From Serripes groenlandicus (taxonomy: Eukaryota; Mollusca; Bivalvia; Cardiida; Cardiidae), in contig JASEVX010000003.1 of NCBI GenBank assembly GCA_031761405.1, positions 13,416,510 to 13,480,509 on the forward strand: a stretch of 64,000 nt of DNA, read 5' to 3'. A model generated the notes under the pieces. The model worked only from the letters and a program-made list of their open reading frames with translations, did no database searches and was not told the DNA's origin. Below are positions 1-12,626 of the stretch, piece by piece; the first letter of the stretch is position 1; every line of letters begins with the position of its first letter. The translations under genes and the position numbers were made by a program.

Positions 1-54
1 ATCAGTCCGTCAGTCAGTCCATCTGTCAGTCAGTCAGTCAGTCCGACAAATCAG
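1..54. repeat. CAGT tetranucleotide microsatellite
   Basis: Imperfect (CAGT)n with a few substitutions. It immediately precedes the 156-bp core repeats. A tetranucleotide run beside tandem cores is a typical arrangement in pearl-type bivalve elements. Confidence 0.85.
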
Positions 55-59
55 TTTTC

Positions 60-840
60 CGCACTTTGTCCGGAGCATATCTCCAAAACTGTACTAGCTA
101 TGGTTATGAAATTTCACACATGGATGCATCTCATCAAGGGGGAGTGCAGTGGACATGAACCATAACTCTTGCTTGCCTAATTTTTGAGTTATTTCCCTTT
201 CTTTATTTTCATACTTGATTTTTGTCCGGAGCATATCTCCATAACTATACTAGCTATGGCTATGAAATTTCACACATGAATACATCGTATCAAGGGGGAG
301 TGCAGTGGACATGAACCATAACTCTTGCTTGCCTAATTTTTGAGTTATTTCCCTTTCTTTATTTTCATACTTGATTTTTGTCCGGAGCATATCTCCATAA
401 CTATACTAGCTATGGCTATGAAATTTCATTTTTGAGTTATTTCCCTTTCTTTATTTTCATACTTGATTTTTGTCCGGAGCATATCTCCATAACTATACTA
501 GCTATGGCTATGAAATTTCACACATGAATACATCGTATCAAGGGGAAGTGCAGTGCACATGAACCATAACTCTTGCTTCCCTAATTTTTGAGTTATTTCC
601 CTTTCTTTATTTTCATACTTGATTTTTGTCCGGAGCATATCTCCAAAACTGTACTAGCTATGGTTATGAAATTTCACACATGGATGCATCTCATCAAGGG
701 GGAGTGCAGTGGACATGAACCATAACTCTTGCTTGCCTAATTTTTGAGTTATTTCCCTTTCTTTATTTTCATACTTGATTTTTGTCCGGAGCATATCTCC
801 ATAACTATACTAGCTATGGCTATGAAATTTCACACATGAA
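60..840 (+). repeat. 156-bp tandem core repeats
   Basis: The marker GTCCGGAGCATATCTCC recurs at 68, 224, 380, 472, 628 and 784. The spacing is therefore 156, 156, 92, 156 and 156 bp: a regular 156-bp array with one unit internally deleted by 64 bp. Units are nearly identical, so the array is young or homogenised. Such cores are typical interiors of non-autonomous bivalve elements. The array stops abruptly at about 840, where an endonuclease reading frame begins. Confidence 0.9.
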
Positions 841-1137
841 TACCAACGTCTTTTGAAAGAGATAGAAAATCTTATCAAACAAGTGCAATTGACAGCCTCT
901 CAGACACATATAACAAGGATTGTTGTAATTGGTGACTTCAATTTATCATTTGAACAAATGAATTCCACTGCAGAGTTAATGAACGCATATGGATTTTCTC
1001 AACTTGTGTCCAAACCAACTCATCAACTAGGATCAATTCTTGACTTAGCATTCACCAATGTGAAAGATGTAACTGTAAGAAACATACCTGTATGGTTTTC
1101 AGATCACCATGCTATAGTTCTACACGTCCAGAACTGA
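841..1137 (+). pseudogene. C-terminal fragment of an EEP (APE-like) endonuclease domain
   Basis: An open frame of about 98 codons runs from the repeat junction to a TGA at 1135-1137. Counting from codon 853, residues 23-30 read VVIGDFNL, the GDxN motif of the endonuclease/exonuclease/phosphatase fold. LDLAFTN lies at 63-69 and SDHHA at 83-87 supplies the catalytic His motif. The N-terminal half of the fold is missing: the frame opens directly out of the 156-bp repeats without an ATG. An AATAAA lies 47 bp past the stop at 1184-1189. Such domains occur in non-LTR retrotransposons and at the C-terminus of some Helentron-type replicases. The adjacent tandem cores favour a Helentron origin, but this is inference. 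It is a transposon fossil, not a host gene. Confidence 0.7.
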
Positions 1138-1234
1138 GTGTACATGCACACAATTCATTGTTGTAATGTTTGTAAGTATACATAATAAACCTTGTAATAC
1201 AAATGCTATGTATATACAGAAATCACACTGTCTG

Positions 1235-2330
1235 TTTTTAGCTCACCTGTGCACGAAGTGCTCAAGGTGAGTTATTGTGATCGCCCTATGTCCGGCGTCC
1301 GTCGTCCGTCAACATTTTCTCCTCTGTAACCGGTGGGTCAACTGGGATGAAACTTCACAGAAAGCATCCTCTCAATGTCCTCACCAGAATTCCTTAACAT
1401 TTTCGGGATCCATGCATAATTCTGGTTTCCATGGCAACGAAATGAAAAAACTTCAAAATTCTTAAAAAATCTTCTCCTCCGAAAGTGTCAGGCCGATTTT
1501 CAAATAATTTTGTAGAAATGTTCCTCGGGTGACCCTCTATCAGATTCCTTCAAGCCATGTTGATTGGTCGAAAAACATGGCCGCCAGGGGGGGCGGGGCT
1601 ATTTTTCCTTATATGGCTATAGTGCAAACTTAAAAAATCTTCTCCTCAGAAAGTGTCAGGCCGATTTTCAAATAATTTTGTAGAAATGTTCCTCGGGTGA
1701 CCCTCTATCAGATTCCTTCAAGCCATGTTGATTGGTCGAAAAACATGGCCGCCAGGGGGGGCGGAGCTATTTTTCCTTATATGGCTATAGTGCAAACTTA
1801 AAAAATCTTCTCCAAAAGTGTCAGGCCGATTTTCAAATAATTTTGTAGAAATGTTCCTTGGGTGACCCTCTATCAGATTCCTTCAAGCCATGTTGATTGG
1901 TCGAAAATCATGGCCGCCAGGGGGTGGCGGGGCTTTTTTGCCTTATATAGCTATAGTGCAAACTTAAAAAATCTTCTCCTCCAAAAGTGTCGGGCCGATT
2001 TTCAAATAATTTTGTAGAAATGTTCCTTGGATGACCCTCTATCAGTTTCCTTCAAGCCATGTTGATTGGTCAAAAAACATGGCCGCCAGGGGGCGGGGCT
2101 ATTTTGCCTTTTATTGCTATAGTGAAAACTTAAAAAATCTTCTCCTTCAAAAGTGTCAGGCCGATTTTCAAATAATTTTGTAGAAATGTTCCTAGGGTGA
2201 CCCTCTATCAGATTCCTTAAAGCCAAGTTGATTGGTTGGAAACTATGCCCGCCAGATGGCGGGGCTTATATAGCTTAAGTGAAAAAAAAAATCAGGTGAG
2301 CGATTCCAGGGCCATCATGGCCCTCTTGTT
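1235..2330 (+). mobile_element. Hairpin-ended non-autonomous element, GCTCACCTG family, copy a
   Basis: The left end is TTTTTAGCTCACCTG, continuing into a palindrome whose arms CTCACCTG and CAAGGTGAG enclose a GTGCACGAAGTGC-like stem, then a CCGTCGTCCGTC tract. The interior is about five tandem cores of ~165-170 bp containing GGTGACCCTCTATCAGATTC and CATGGCCGCCAGGGGG. The right end is CAGGTGAGCGATTCC, then hairpin GGGCCATCATGGCCC, then CTCTTGTT. The inner GCTCACCTG and CAGGTGAGC form subterminal inverted repeats. No coding capacity is seen. The architecture suggests a Helentron-like (pearl/HINE-type) non-autonomous element; the class is inferred. Confidence 0.8.
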
Positions 2331-3074
2331 TTAAGGAGTTATTGGCCTTTTTAGTGCGCTATCTATTTTACACATATTCAAGGTGGTATTTGAAACTTCA
2401 CAGCAGGATAGATATCAATAAGAACTTACAGCATGTTACTTTATTGTCTTGATATACCTAAACATTGGGTTGCTATGACAACAGAAACAGACTCAAAAGT
2501 GCAAACCGGTAGGGGACTATGGTATTGCTTGCAATCCTCCAGTTACTTGTTAATGTTATCAATGGTCGTAGATAACGAATATTTGACAAACTTATTACGA
2601 AGTGTTGTTTGTCTTGTATTCCGATCGTTAAGCATGGCTGGGCAAGTAATTGTCGATACATGTTTTTTTAACATGAACAACTTCCCGTTTTGCCATTCCC
2701 AAGTCAAGCATGACGACAGCCCACTTTCGGTCAAGTTCTGATACAAATTGCATAGCGCTGTTGAATTGTGTTAGTACTGTTTCCGTCATCTGTCAAAATA
2801 ATTAGTGGTCTATTATGATTTTAACCACCCGTTCTGTGCCACATCTACAAAATGGTATGTGGTTTCTGTAATCGTAACTATAATACGCTTAAAATGGTTG
2901 CTGTTCAACGTACATGAGAACATGTCAAGGTTAAAAAACATAGTGTTTGTTTCTAAATTCAAATGACTTAAGATGGTACATGTATTTGGTGTGCTGATTA
3001 TAGAAAAAGCTACAAATAATATTTGTGATTTCTTCTTTTCAAAGAATTTATTTTCTTTTTCAGTAATTTGTTTC
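2331..3074. other. Unassigned sequence between two elements
   Basis: Three open frames of 60-102 codons overlap each other on opposite strands here. None shows a recognisable domain, codon bias or splice context. I see no gene, repeat or RNA that I can support. Confidence 0.5.
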
Positions 3075-4174
3075 TTTTTTAGCTCACCTGAGCACTTCGT
3101 GCTCAAGGTGAGTTATTGTGATCGCCTTTTATCCGTCGTCCTTTCATCCGTCAACAGTAACCAGCGGGTCAATTGGAATGAAACTTCACAGAAAGAATCC
3201 TCTCAATGACCTCACCAGAATTCCTTCAAATTTGTTGGATCCATGCAGAATTCTGGTTTCCATGGCACCAAACGAAATCAACTATAACATTATTATTCTC
3301 CCAAACTGGTTGGCCGATTTTCTTTTATCCTTGGATGACCCTCTATCAGATTCATTCAAGCCATGTTGATTGGTAAAAAAAGATGGCCGCCAGGGGCCTT
3401 GGCTATTTAGCGTTTTACGGCTATAGTGAAAACTTAAAATATCTTCTCCGACGATAGTGTCATGTTAAGTTTCAAATAATTGTGTAGAAATGTTCCTAGG
3501 GTGACCTTCTATCAGATTCCTTCAAGCCATGTTGATTGGTCGAAAACTATGGCATAGTGAAAACTCAAAAAATCTTCTCATCCGAAAGTGTCTGGCCGAT
3601 TTTCAAACAATTTTACCAGATTCCTTTAAGCCAATTCGATTGGTTGAAAAACATAGCCACCAGGGTGCAGGGTTGTTTTGCCTTATACGGCTATTAATAT
3701 ATAGTGAAAACATAAAAAATCTTCTTCGACGAAAGTATCTGGCCGATTTTCAAATAATTTTGTAGAAATGTTCCTTGTGTGACTCTCTATCAGACTCCAC
3801 CAAGCCATATTGATTAGTCTAAAAATATGGCTGCCAGGGTGGCGGGGCTGTTAGCTGTATATTGACTTTAAAATAGTGAAAACTTTAAAAATCTTTTTGG
3901 CCGATTTTCAAATAATTTTGCATAAATGTTCCTTGGGTGACACTCTACGAGATTCCTTCAAGACATGGTGATTTGTCAAAATAAAATGGCCACCAGGGGA
4001 CGGGACTGTTTGAAGATTTGAGTTTTGCCTAATGGCAGTGGAGTGATACTGTATACTCTTGTATTAGCTTACCTGACCACAAAATGAGTTAACGTGGTTG
4101 ACTGTGTGGTTGGCATGACAACTCACATTGCATAAGTCAGGTGAGCGATCCTGGGCCATCATGGCCTCCTTGTT
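3075..4174 (+). mobile_element. GCTCACCTG-family element, copy b (decayed)
   Basis: It starts TTTTTTAGCTCACCTGAGC with a perfect palindromic stem (GAGCACTTCGTGCTC) and runs through degenerate ~165-bp cores. It ends CAGGTGAGCGATCC, GGGCCATCATGGCC, TCCTTGTT. A second 5'-like end (TTAGCTTACCTGACCAC) appears at about 4066, so the last ~110 bp look like a compact 5'-end-plus-3'-end unit joined to the larger copy. It is more diverged than copy a. Confidence 0.75.
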
Positions 4175-4579
4175 AATTTTCTGGATCTTCTGATTCATAT
4201 ACCTCTGTCATCTTAATTGGCATTTTTGGAAGTAGGGGTTACACTCATAGTGGTTTCCCTTTTCCCAGATATGCTCGTGACTCTCACACTAGCATTGGTC
4301 CAACTTAAGCAAATATTCTTTCATATTTTAGTTTGTTTCATTTTATGAGAAAATGTCTATATTGGAGGACGTAAATAAGTTTTAAATTGTGTGTATATAT
4401 ATCCAAAAATTTAGATAGTGTTGTGGTAAAAGGTGAAGTTGCTGAGATAGTGTTTTGGTAAAAGGTGGAGTTGCTGTAATGCTTATTCTCCTTTTCCAAC
4501 AATACTTACTTTTGCAAAATTTACAGGCTGGATTTCCAGTTTTCTAGACTAGAACATTCTGCTTAGACTATGGGTTAGA

Positions 4580-5050
4580 ATTACAAGGATTCTTACACTA
4601 ACACCCGTGTTGTAGTTGTTTAGAATGTATTGTGTATGGGCCGGTGGCCTTAAAGGGACTGAATCCCATATGAGAAAAAAGCGAAAAAATCACGTGATCA
4701 CTAAAACCGAATTGACAATCTCCTTCGCAGAGTTGTCGTTCCTTACACTCACGCATACATGAATATAATGAGTCGATAGTGTTAGAGAATGCCGAATTGA
4801 ATCCACAAATTCAAATGAGCAAGAGGAAATTCCACGGTATTTTTAAACGGGAAAACACGGAGCGGACGTTTTTTTAACTGCTTATTTCCTATGAAATAAT
4901 GAAAAACAAGACTTGTACGACCTTCTACAACATTCCGTTACATATATATCGACGTATTGTGGATTAATTAGAATAAGTATAAAATATAAAGATTTTGGAC
5001 CATTATGGTGTTCAGTCCCTTTAAAGCAAATATAACTATTTGTATTGTTA
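4580..5050 (+). mobile_element. LINE 3' tail fragment, split by a MITE
   Basis: The stretch ending GGGCCGGTGGCC at about 4648 matches the 3' tail of the LINE copy near 37440 (GGGCCGGTGGCCTAAATTA). After 5024 the sequence resumes with an AT-rich tail ending TATTTGTATTG, like the ATATTGTATATTGTATTG tail of that LINE. Removing 4650-5020 restores one continuous LINE tail. Confidence 0.6.
4650..5024. mobile_element. 375-bp MITE with TTAA ends (piggyBac-like)
   Basis: The outer 14 bp are perfect inverted repeats: TTAAAGGGACTGAA at 4650-4663 and TTCAGTCCCTTTAA at 5011-5024. The outermost TTAA on each side fits a TTAA target duplication, as made by piggyBac-superfamily transposases. The interior is non-coding; an open frame of 91 codons at its right edge has no domain. 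A weakly similar segment lies near 42,230-42,290. Family assignment rests only on the TTAA ends. Confidence 0.7.
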
Positions 5051-5079
5051 ACCAGGTTTTCCGAAGTTCCTTGCGTCAA

Positions 5080-5340
5080 CTTTCCTTGTCCGGACCATAA
5101 CTTTGTAATGCATATAGATATTTTCAAATAACTTGGCACAAACATGCACCATATCAAGACGATGTGCCAAATGCAAAATAAAAATCTGTAGATTCAAGGT
5201 CAAGGTCACAGTGATAAGAAATAGACTTTAATTGAACTTTTCTTGTTCGGACCATAACTTTGTCATGCATAGAGATATTTTCAAATAACTTCGCGCAAAT
5301 ATGCTCCATATTAAATAACTTTTCAATTTACAAGAATATA
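5080..5340 (+). repeat. Two diverged ~156-bp core repeats
   Basis: CTTGTCCGGACCATAACTTTG at about 5085 recurs as CTTGTTCGGACCATAACTTTG about 156 bp later, with shared downstream text (ATATTTTCAAATAACTT). It is related in style to the cores at 60-840. No terminal hairpins remain. Confidence 0.65.
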
Positions 5341-6289
5341 GCATAGATATAAGTAAGTTTCATAACCTCGGGCCCTGGATCTAGTCTGTTTGCAAAGGCA
5401 TAAACGTGTTACTATCAAGTAAAGGGTTAAGGAAGATCACTGATCACTGATTATTATGTTACTTGAATTACTAGCTTTGATTAACTATTAACAGAAAGAT
5501 TTGACAGATCTGTTAATTCTTAATCAAACACCTTCCATTATAGAAAACCTGGTTTCATGGAATTTCCATGTCTTGTTACATGTATGTACTGAGTATAATA
5601 TACACCGGTATTATTACATGCTTTTCAGAGGAATATTGACATATAACAGTGTATTTGAAATAGATTTAGATGTATCTGCTGTTATAGTTATAAGAGTATT
5701 ACATGCAATTGCCGTCATACTCATTATTCTATAACACATGCGACAATGATACACTGACAGCAGATCAATTAAGAAAACGCAGGGGGGAAATAACGATAAG
5801 TATATGTGTCCTTGATGCACATCTATCAAAACTGTCATGAAAGCAGTCTTTCATTTAGTATGTTTATATTTGTGTTGAGAGGATTGATTTATGAGATACC
5901 AAAATGACATGTTTCCTGATATATTTTATTTTTGTCAGTATTTGATAAATAAATTGAATAACAATTCGATCTTTAAAATAAACAGCCATATATTGAAAAC
6001 AAACTAGTGTTTATTATTCACTACCTATAATCGGCTTCTATTCAAAATACATATAGTTATAATTACACCATCACTTATACTACTATTGATCAAAATGATT
6101 CATACTTTACTGTTTTGTTTCTTAGATGTTTTCTTACTGGAAGACATGCATAACTTGTGTAGCTCGAAAAATCTGAACGGTAATATAATGACATGATGTG
6201 TATTTTAAAAAATGAAATAATTTCACATATATGATCCTAGTGTTAACTGTATTAAAAAGTAGATTGTAACTGACTGGCAAAGGTACATG
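5341..6289. other. Unassigned AT-rich sequence
   Basis: Overlapping short open frames on both strands (5501-5838) show no domain. No repeat termini or RNA gene were recognised. Confidence 0.5.
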
Positions 6290-9200
6290 GAAATCATGGG
6301 TTGTTACAGGTTGCATCGTGATAAAGTTCATGACAACCATGTGTTGTGACAGTTTAACGCATGATAATGTACACCACACCACTATGAGCTTTAAGAGTTC
6401 AACTCGTTATAAAGTAAATGACCACTCAGTGTTGTGACAGTTACAATCGTGATAAAGTACATGCTCACCTGAGGTTGTTACAGTTTAACTTGTGACATCG
6501 TACATGCCCACCTGTAGTTGTGACTGTTTAACTTGTGACATCGTACATGCCCACCTGTAGTAGTTACAGTTTAACTTGTGACATCGTACATGCCCACCGA
6601 AAGTTGTGACTGTTTAACTTGTGACATCGTACATGCCCACCTGTAGTTGTTACACTTTAACTTGTGATATTGTACATGCCCACCTGTAGTAGTTACAGTT
6701 TAACTTGTGATATCGTACATGCCCACCTGTAGTTGTGACTGTTTAACTTGTGACATCGTACATGCCCACCTGTAGCGGTGACTGTTTAACTTGTGACATT
6801 GATCATGCCTACCTGTAGTTGTGACTGTTTAACTTGTGACATCGTACATTCCCTCCTCTAGTTGTGACTGTTTAACTTGTGACATTGTACATGCCCACCT
6901 GTAGTTGTTACAGTTTAACTTGTGACATCGTACAGGCCCACCTGATGTTGTTACCGTTTAACTGGTGATATCGTACATGCCCACCTGTAGTTGTGACTGT
7001 TTAACTTGTGACATCATACATGCCCACCTGTAGTTGTGACTGTTTAACTTGTGGCATCGTACATGCCCTCCTGTAGTTGTGACTGTTTAACTTGTGACAT
7101 CGTACATGCCCACCTATAGTTGTTACACTTTATCTTATGGCATCGTACATGCCCACATGTAGTTGTTACAGTTTAACTTGTTATATCGTACATGCCCACC
7201 TGTAGTTGTGACTGTTTAACTTGTGACATCGTACATGCCCACCTGTAGTTGTGACTGTTTAACTTGTGATATCGTACATGCCCACCTGTAGTTATGACTG
7301 TTTAACTTGTGACATCGTACATGCCCTCCTGTAGTTGAGACTGTTTAACTTGTGACATCGTACATGCCCACCTGTAGTGTTACAGTCTAACTTGTGACAT
7401 TGTACATGCCCACCTGATGTTGTTACCGTTTAACTGGTGATATCGTACATGCCCACCTGTAGTTGTGACTGTTTAACTTGTGACATCATACATGCCCACA
7501 TGTAGTTGTGACTGTTTAACTTGTGACATCGTACATGCCCACCTGTAGTTGTTACAGTTTAACTTGTGCCGTCGTACATGACCACCTGTAGTTGTGACAT
7601 CGTACATGCTCACCTGTAGTTGTGTCTGTTTAACTTGTGACATCGTACATGCCCACCTGATGCTGACTGTTTAACTTGTGATATCGTACATGCCCACCTG
7701 TAGCTGTGACTGTTTAACTTGTGACATCGTACATGCCCACCTGTAGTAGTTACCGTTTAACTTGTGATATCGTACATGCCCACCTGTAGTTGTGACTGTT
7801 TAACTTGTGACATCGTACATGCCCACCTGTAGTTGTTACACTTTAACTTGTGATATCGTCCATGTCCACCTGATGTTGTGACTGTTTAACTTGTGACATC
7901 GTTTCATGCCCACCTGATGCTCCGACTGTTTAACTTGTGATATCGTACATGCCCACCTGTAGTTGTGACTGTTTAACTTGTGACATCGTACATGCCCTCC
8001 TGTAGTTGTGAATGTTTAACTTGTGATATCGTAAATGCCCACCTGTAGTTGTGACTGTTTAACTTGTGACATCGTACATGCCCTCCTGTAGTTGTGAATG
8101 TTTAACTTGTGACATCGTACATGCCCACCTGTAGTTGTTACACTTTAACTTGTGGCATCGTACATGCCCACCTCTAGTTGTGACTGTTAAACGTGTGACA
8201 TCGTACATGCCCTCCTGTAGTTGTGACTGTTTAACTTGTGACATCGTACATGCCCACCTGAAGTTGTTATACTTTAACTTGTGGCATCGTACATGCCCTC
8301 CTGTAGTTGTGACTGTTTAACTTGTGACATCGTACATGCCCACCTGTAGTTGTTACAGTTTAACTTGTGATATCGTACATGCCCACCTGATGTTGTTACA
8401 GTTTAACTTGTGATATCGTACATGCCCACCTGTAGTTGTGACTGTTTAACTTGTGACATCGTACATGCCAACCTGTAGTTGTGACTGTTTAACTTGTGAC
8501 ATCGTACATGCCCTCCTGTAGTTGTGACTGTTTAACTTGTGACATCGTACATGCCCACCTGTAGTTGTTACAGTTTAACTTGTGACATTGTACATGCCCA
8601 CCTGATGTTGTTACCGTTTAACTGGTGATATCGTACATGCCCACCTGTAGTTGTGACTGTTTAACTTTTGACATCGTACATGCCCACCTGTAGTTGTGAC
8701 TGTTTAACTTGTGATATCGTACATGCCCACATGTAGTTGTGACTGTTTAACTTGTGATATCGTACATGCCCACCTGTAGTTGTGACTGTTTAACTTGTGA
8801 CATCGTACATACCCACCTGTAGTTGTTACAGTTTAACTTGTGCCATCGTACATGACCACCTGTAGTTGTTACAGTTTAACTTGTGACATCGTACATGCCC
8901 ACCTGATGCTCCGACTGTTGAACTTGTGATATTGTACATGCCTACTTGTAGCTGTGACTGTTTAACTTGTGACATCGTACATGCCTACCTGTAGTTGTGA
9001 CAGTTTAACTTGTGATATCGTACATGTCCACCTGTAGTTCTGACTGTTTAACGTGTGACATCGTACATGCCTACCTGTAGGTGTGACTGTTTAACTTGTG
9101 ATATCGTACATGCCCACCTGTAGTTGTGACTGTTTAACTTGTGACATCGTACATGCCCACCTGTAGTTGTGACTGTTTAACTTGTGATATTGTACATGCC

Positions 9201-12200
9201 CACCTGTAGTTGTGACTGTTTAACTTGTGACATCGTACATACCCACCTGTAGTTGTTACAGTTTAACTTGTGACATCGTACATGCCCACCTGTAGTTGTG
9301 ACTGTTTAACTTGTGCCATCGTACATGACCACCTGTAGTTGTTACAGTTTAACTTGTGACATCGTACATGCCCACCTGAAGTTGTTATACTTTAACTTGT
9401 GGCATCGTACATGCCCTCCTGTAGTTGTGACTGTTTAACTTGTGACATCGTACATGCCCACCTGTAGTTGTTACAGTTTAACTTGTGATATCGTACATGC
9501 CCACCTGATGTTGTTACAGTTTAACTTGTGATATCGTACATGCCCACCTGTAGTTGTGACTGTTTAACTTGTGACATCGTACATGCCAACCTGTAGTTGT
9601 GACTGTTTAACTTGTGACATCGTACATGCCCTCCTGTAGTTGTGACTGTTTAACTTGTGACATCGTACATGCCCACCTGTAGTTGTGACTGTTTAACTTG
9701 TGATATTGTACATGCCCACCTGTAGTTGTGACTGTTTAACTTGTGACATCGTACATGCCCTCCTGTAGTTGTGACTGTTTAACTTGTGACATCGTACATA
9801 CCCACCTGTAGTTGTTACAGTTTTGCTTGTGACATCATACATGCCCACCTGATGTTGTTACCGTTTAACTGGTGATATCGTACATGCCCACCTGTAGTTG
9901 TGACTGTTTAACTTTTGACATCGTACATGCCCACATATAGTTGTAACTGTTTAACTTGTGACATCATACATGCCCACCTGTATTTGTTACAGTTTAACTT
10001 GTGACATCGTAAATGCCCACCTGTAGTTGTGACTGTTTAACTTGTGCCATCGTACATGACCACCTGTAGTTGTTACAGTTTAACTTGTGACATCGTACAT
10101 GCCCACCTGAAGTTGTTATACTTTAACTTGTGGCATCGTACATGCCCTCCTGTAGTTGTGACTGTTTAACTTGTGACATCGTACATGCCCACCTGTAGTT
10201 GTTACAGTTTAACTTGTGATATCGTACATGCCCACCTGATGTTGTTACAGTTTAACTTGTGATATCGTACATGCCCACCTGTAGTTGTGACTGTTTAACT
10301 TGTGACATCGTACATGCCAACCTGTAGTTGTGACTGTTTAGCTTGTGACATCGTACATGCCCTCCTGTAGTTGTGACTGTTTAACTTGTGACATCGTACA
10401 TGCCCACCTGTAGTTGTTACAGTTTAACTTGTGACATCGTACATGCCCACCTGATGTTGTTACCGTTTAACTGGTGATATCGTACATGCCCACCTGTAGT
10501 TGTGACTGTTTAACTTTTGACATCGTACATGCCCACCTGTAGTTGTGACTGTTTAACTTGTGATATCGAACATGCCCACATGTAGTTGTGACTGTTTAAC
10601 TTGTGATATCGTACATGCCCACCTGTAGTTGTGACTGTTTAACTTGTGACATCGTACATACCCACCTGTAGTTGTTACAGTTTAACTTGTGACATCGTAC
10701 ATGCCCACCTGATGCTCCGACTATTGAACTTGTGATATTGTACATGCCCACTTGTAGCTGTGACTGTTTAACTTGTGACATCGTACATGCCTACCTGTAG
10801 TTGTGACAGTTTAACTTGTGATATCGTACATGTCCACCTGTAGTTCTGACTGTTTAACGTGTGACATCGTACATGCCTACCTGTAGGTGTGACTGTTTAA
10901 CTTGTGATATCGTACATGCCCACCTGTAGTTGTGACTGTTTAACTTGTGACATCGTACATGCCCACCTGTAGTTGTGACTGTTTAACTTGTGATATTGTA
11001 CATGCCCACCTGTAGTTGTGACTGTTTAACTTGTGACATCGTACATGCCCTCCTGTAGTTGTGACTGTTTAACTTGTGACATCGTACATACCCACCTGTA
11101 GTTGTTACAGTTTTGCTTGTGACATCATACATGCCCACCTGATGTTGTTACCGTTTAACTGGTGATATCGTACATGCCCACCTGTAGTTGTGACTGTTTA
11201 ACTTTTGACATCGTACATGCCCACATATAGTTGTAACTGTTTAACTTGTGACATCATACATGCCCACCTGTATTTGTTACAGTTTAACTTGTGACATCGT
11301 AAATGCCCACCTGTAGTTGTGACTGTTTAACTTGTGCCATCGTACATGACCACCTGTAGTTGTTACAGTTTAACTTGTGACATCGTACATGCCCACCTGA
11401 TGCTCCGACTGTTGAACTTGTGATATTGTACATGCCCACCTGTAGCTGTGACTGTTTAACTTGTGACATTGTGCATGCCTACCTGTAGTTGTGACAGTTT
11501 AACTTGTGATATCGTACATGTCCACCTGTAGTTCTGACTGTTTAACTTGTGACATCGTACATGCCCACCTGATGTTGTTACCGTTTAACTGGTGATATCG
11601 TACATGCCCACCTGTAGTTGTGACTGTTTAACTTTTGACATCGTACATGCCCACCTGTAGTTGTGACTGTTTAACTTGTGATATCGTACATGCCCACATG
11701 TAGTTGTGACTGTTTAACTTGTGATATCGTACATGCCCTCATGTAGTTGTGACTGTTTAACTTGTGACATCATACATGCCCACCTGTAGTTGTTAGTTTA
11801 ACTTGTGACATCGTAAATGCCCACCTGTAGTTGTGACTGTTTAACTTGTGACATCGTACATGCCCACCTGTAGTTGTGACTGTTTAACTTGTGATATCGT
11901 ACATGCCCACATGTAATTGTGACTGTTTAACTTGTGACATCGTACATGCCCACCTGTAGTTGTGACTGTTTAGCTTGTGATATCGTACATGCCCACCTGT
12001 AGTTGTGACTGTTTAACTTGTGACATCGTACATGCCCACCTGTAGTTGTAACAGTTTAACTTGTGCCATCTTACATGCACACCTGCAGTTGTTACACTTT
12101 AACTTGTGACATCGTACATGCCCACCTGTAGTCGTTACACTTTAACTTGTGACATCGTACATGCCCACCTGTAGTAGTTGTAGCAGTTTAACTTGTGCCA

Positions 12201-12420
12201 TCTTACATGCACACCTGCAGTTGTTACACTTTAACTTGTGACATCGTATATGCCCACCTGTAGTCGTTACACTTTAACTTGTGACATTGTACATGAACAG
12301 CAGATGTTGTGACTGTTTAACTCATGAAAGTACATTACCTCTAGTGACTGTAATAATTTAATTGATGATAAGGTACATGATCTCCAGGGGCATGACAGGT
12401 AATCTATTCATACATGACTG
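6290..12420. repeat. 43-bp satellite array, about 138 monomers
   Basis: The monomer is 43 bp and reads ACTTGTGACATCGTACATGC, CCACCTGTAGTTGTGACTG, TTTA. It is regular from about 6390 to 12,345, with decayed copies at both edges. Variants (GATATCG, TGTTACAG, CCCTCCTG, GGTGATATCG) recur in blocks, and blocks are displaced by exact multiples of 43. Examples are AAGTTGTTATACTTTAAC at 8261, 9379 and 10110 (26 and 17 monomers), and CTACCTGTAGTTGTGACAG at 8985, 10791 and 11479 (42 and 16 monomers). This pattern fits unequal exchange. The 61-codon open frames inside it are artefacts. Relics of the same monomer lie at 19.6-19.85 and 34.1-34.26 kb. Confidence 0.95.
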
Positions 12421-12626
12421 CCACACCAGGTATAATGACAGCTTATATTTATTTATTTTTAATATTTTATTATTGACATAAGCTAATACAGCTTCTAGCC
12501 ATATTTCAAATTTAACAATAATTTACATGACATGTCACCTTTCAAATAAACAATAAGCAAAATGTTTATGGAAGAAAGATTGATAATATATAAACAATAA
12601 ATTATATAAATACCGGTAAGGTTATA

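Noticed and set aside
2433..3106. Several 60-102-codon frames on both strands
   Set aside because: They overlap each other in conflicting frames, without domains, splice support or codon bias.
1277..3765. Short frames inside GCTCACCTG elements (also at 15372, 25623, 26118, 26598, 45810, 48697)
   Set aside because: They translate tandem non-coding cores; the same peptides recur wherever the core recurs.
8059..11469. 61-codon frames such as MSQVKQSQLQ repeats
   Set aside because: Periodic frames inside the 43-bp satellite; no start context or domain.
6390..12345. CRISPR-like regular array
   Set aside because: No unique spacers; monomers are contiguous 43-bp copies and the genome is eukaryotic.
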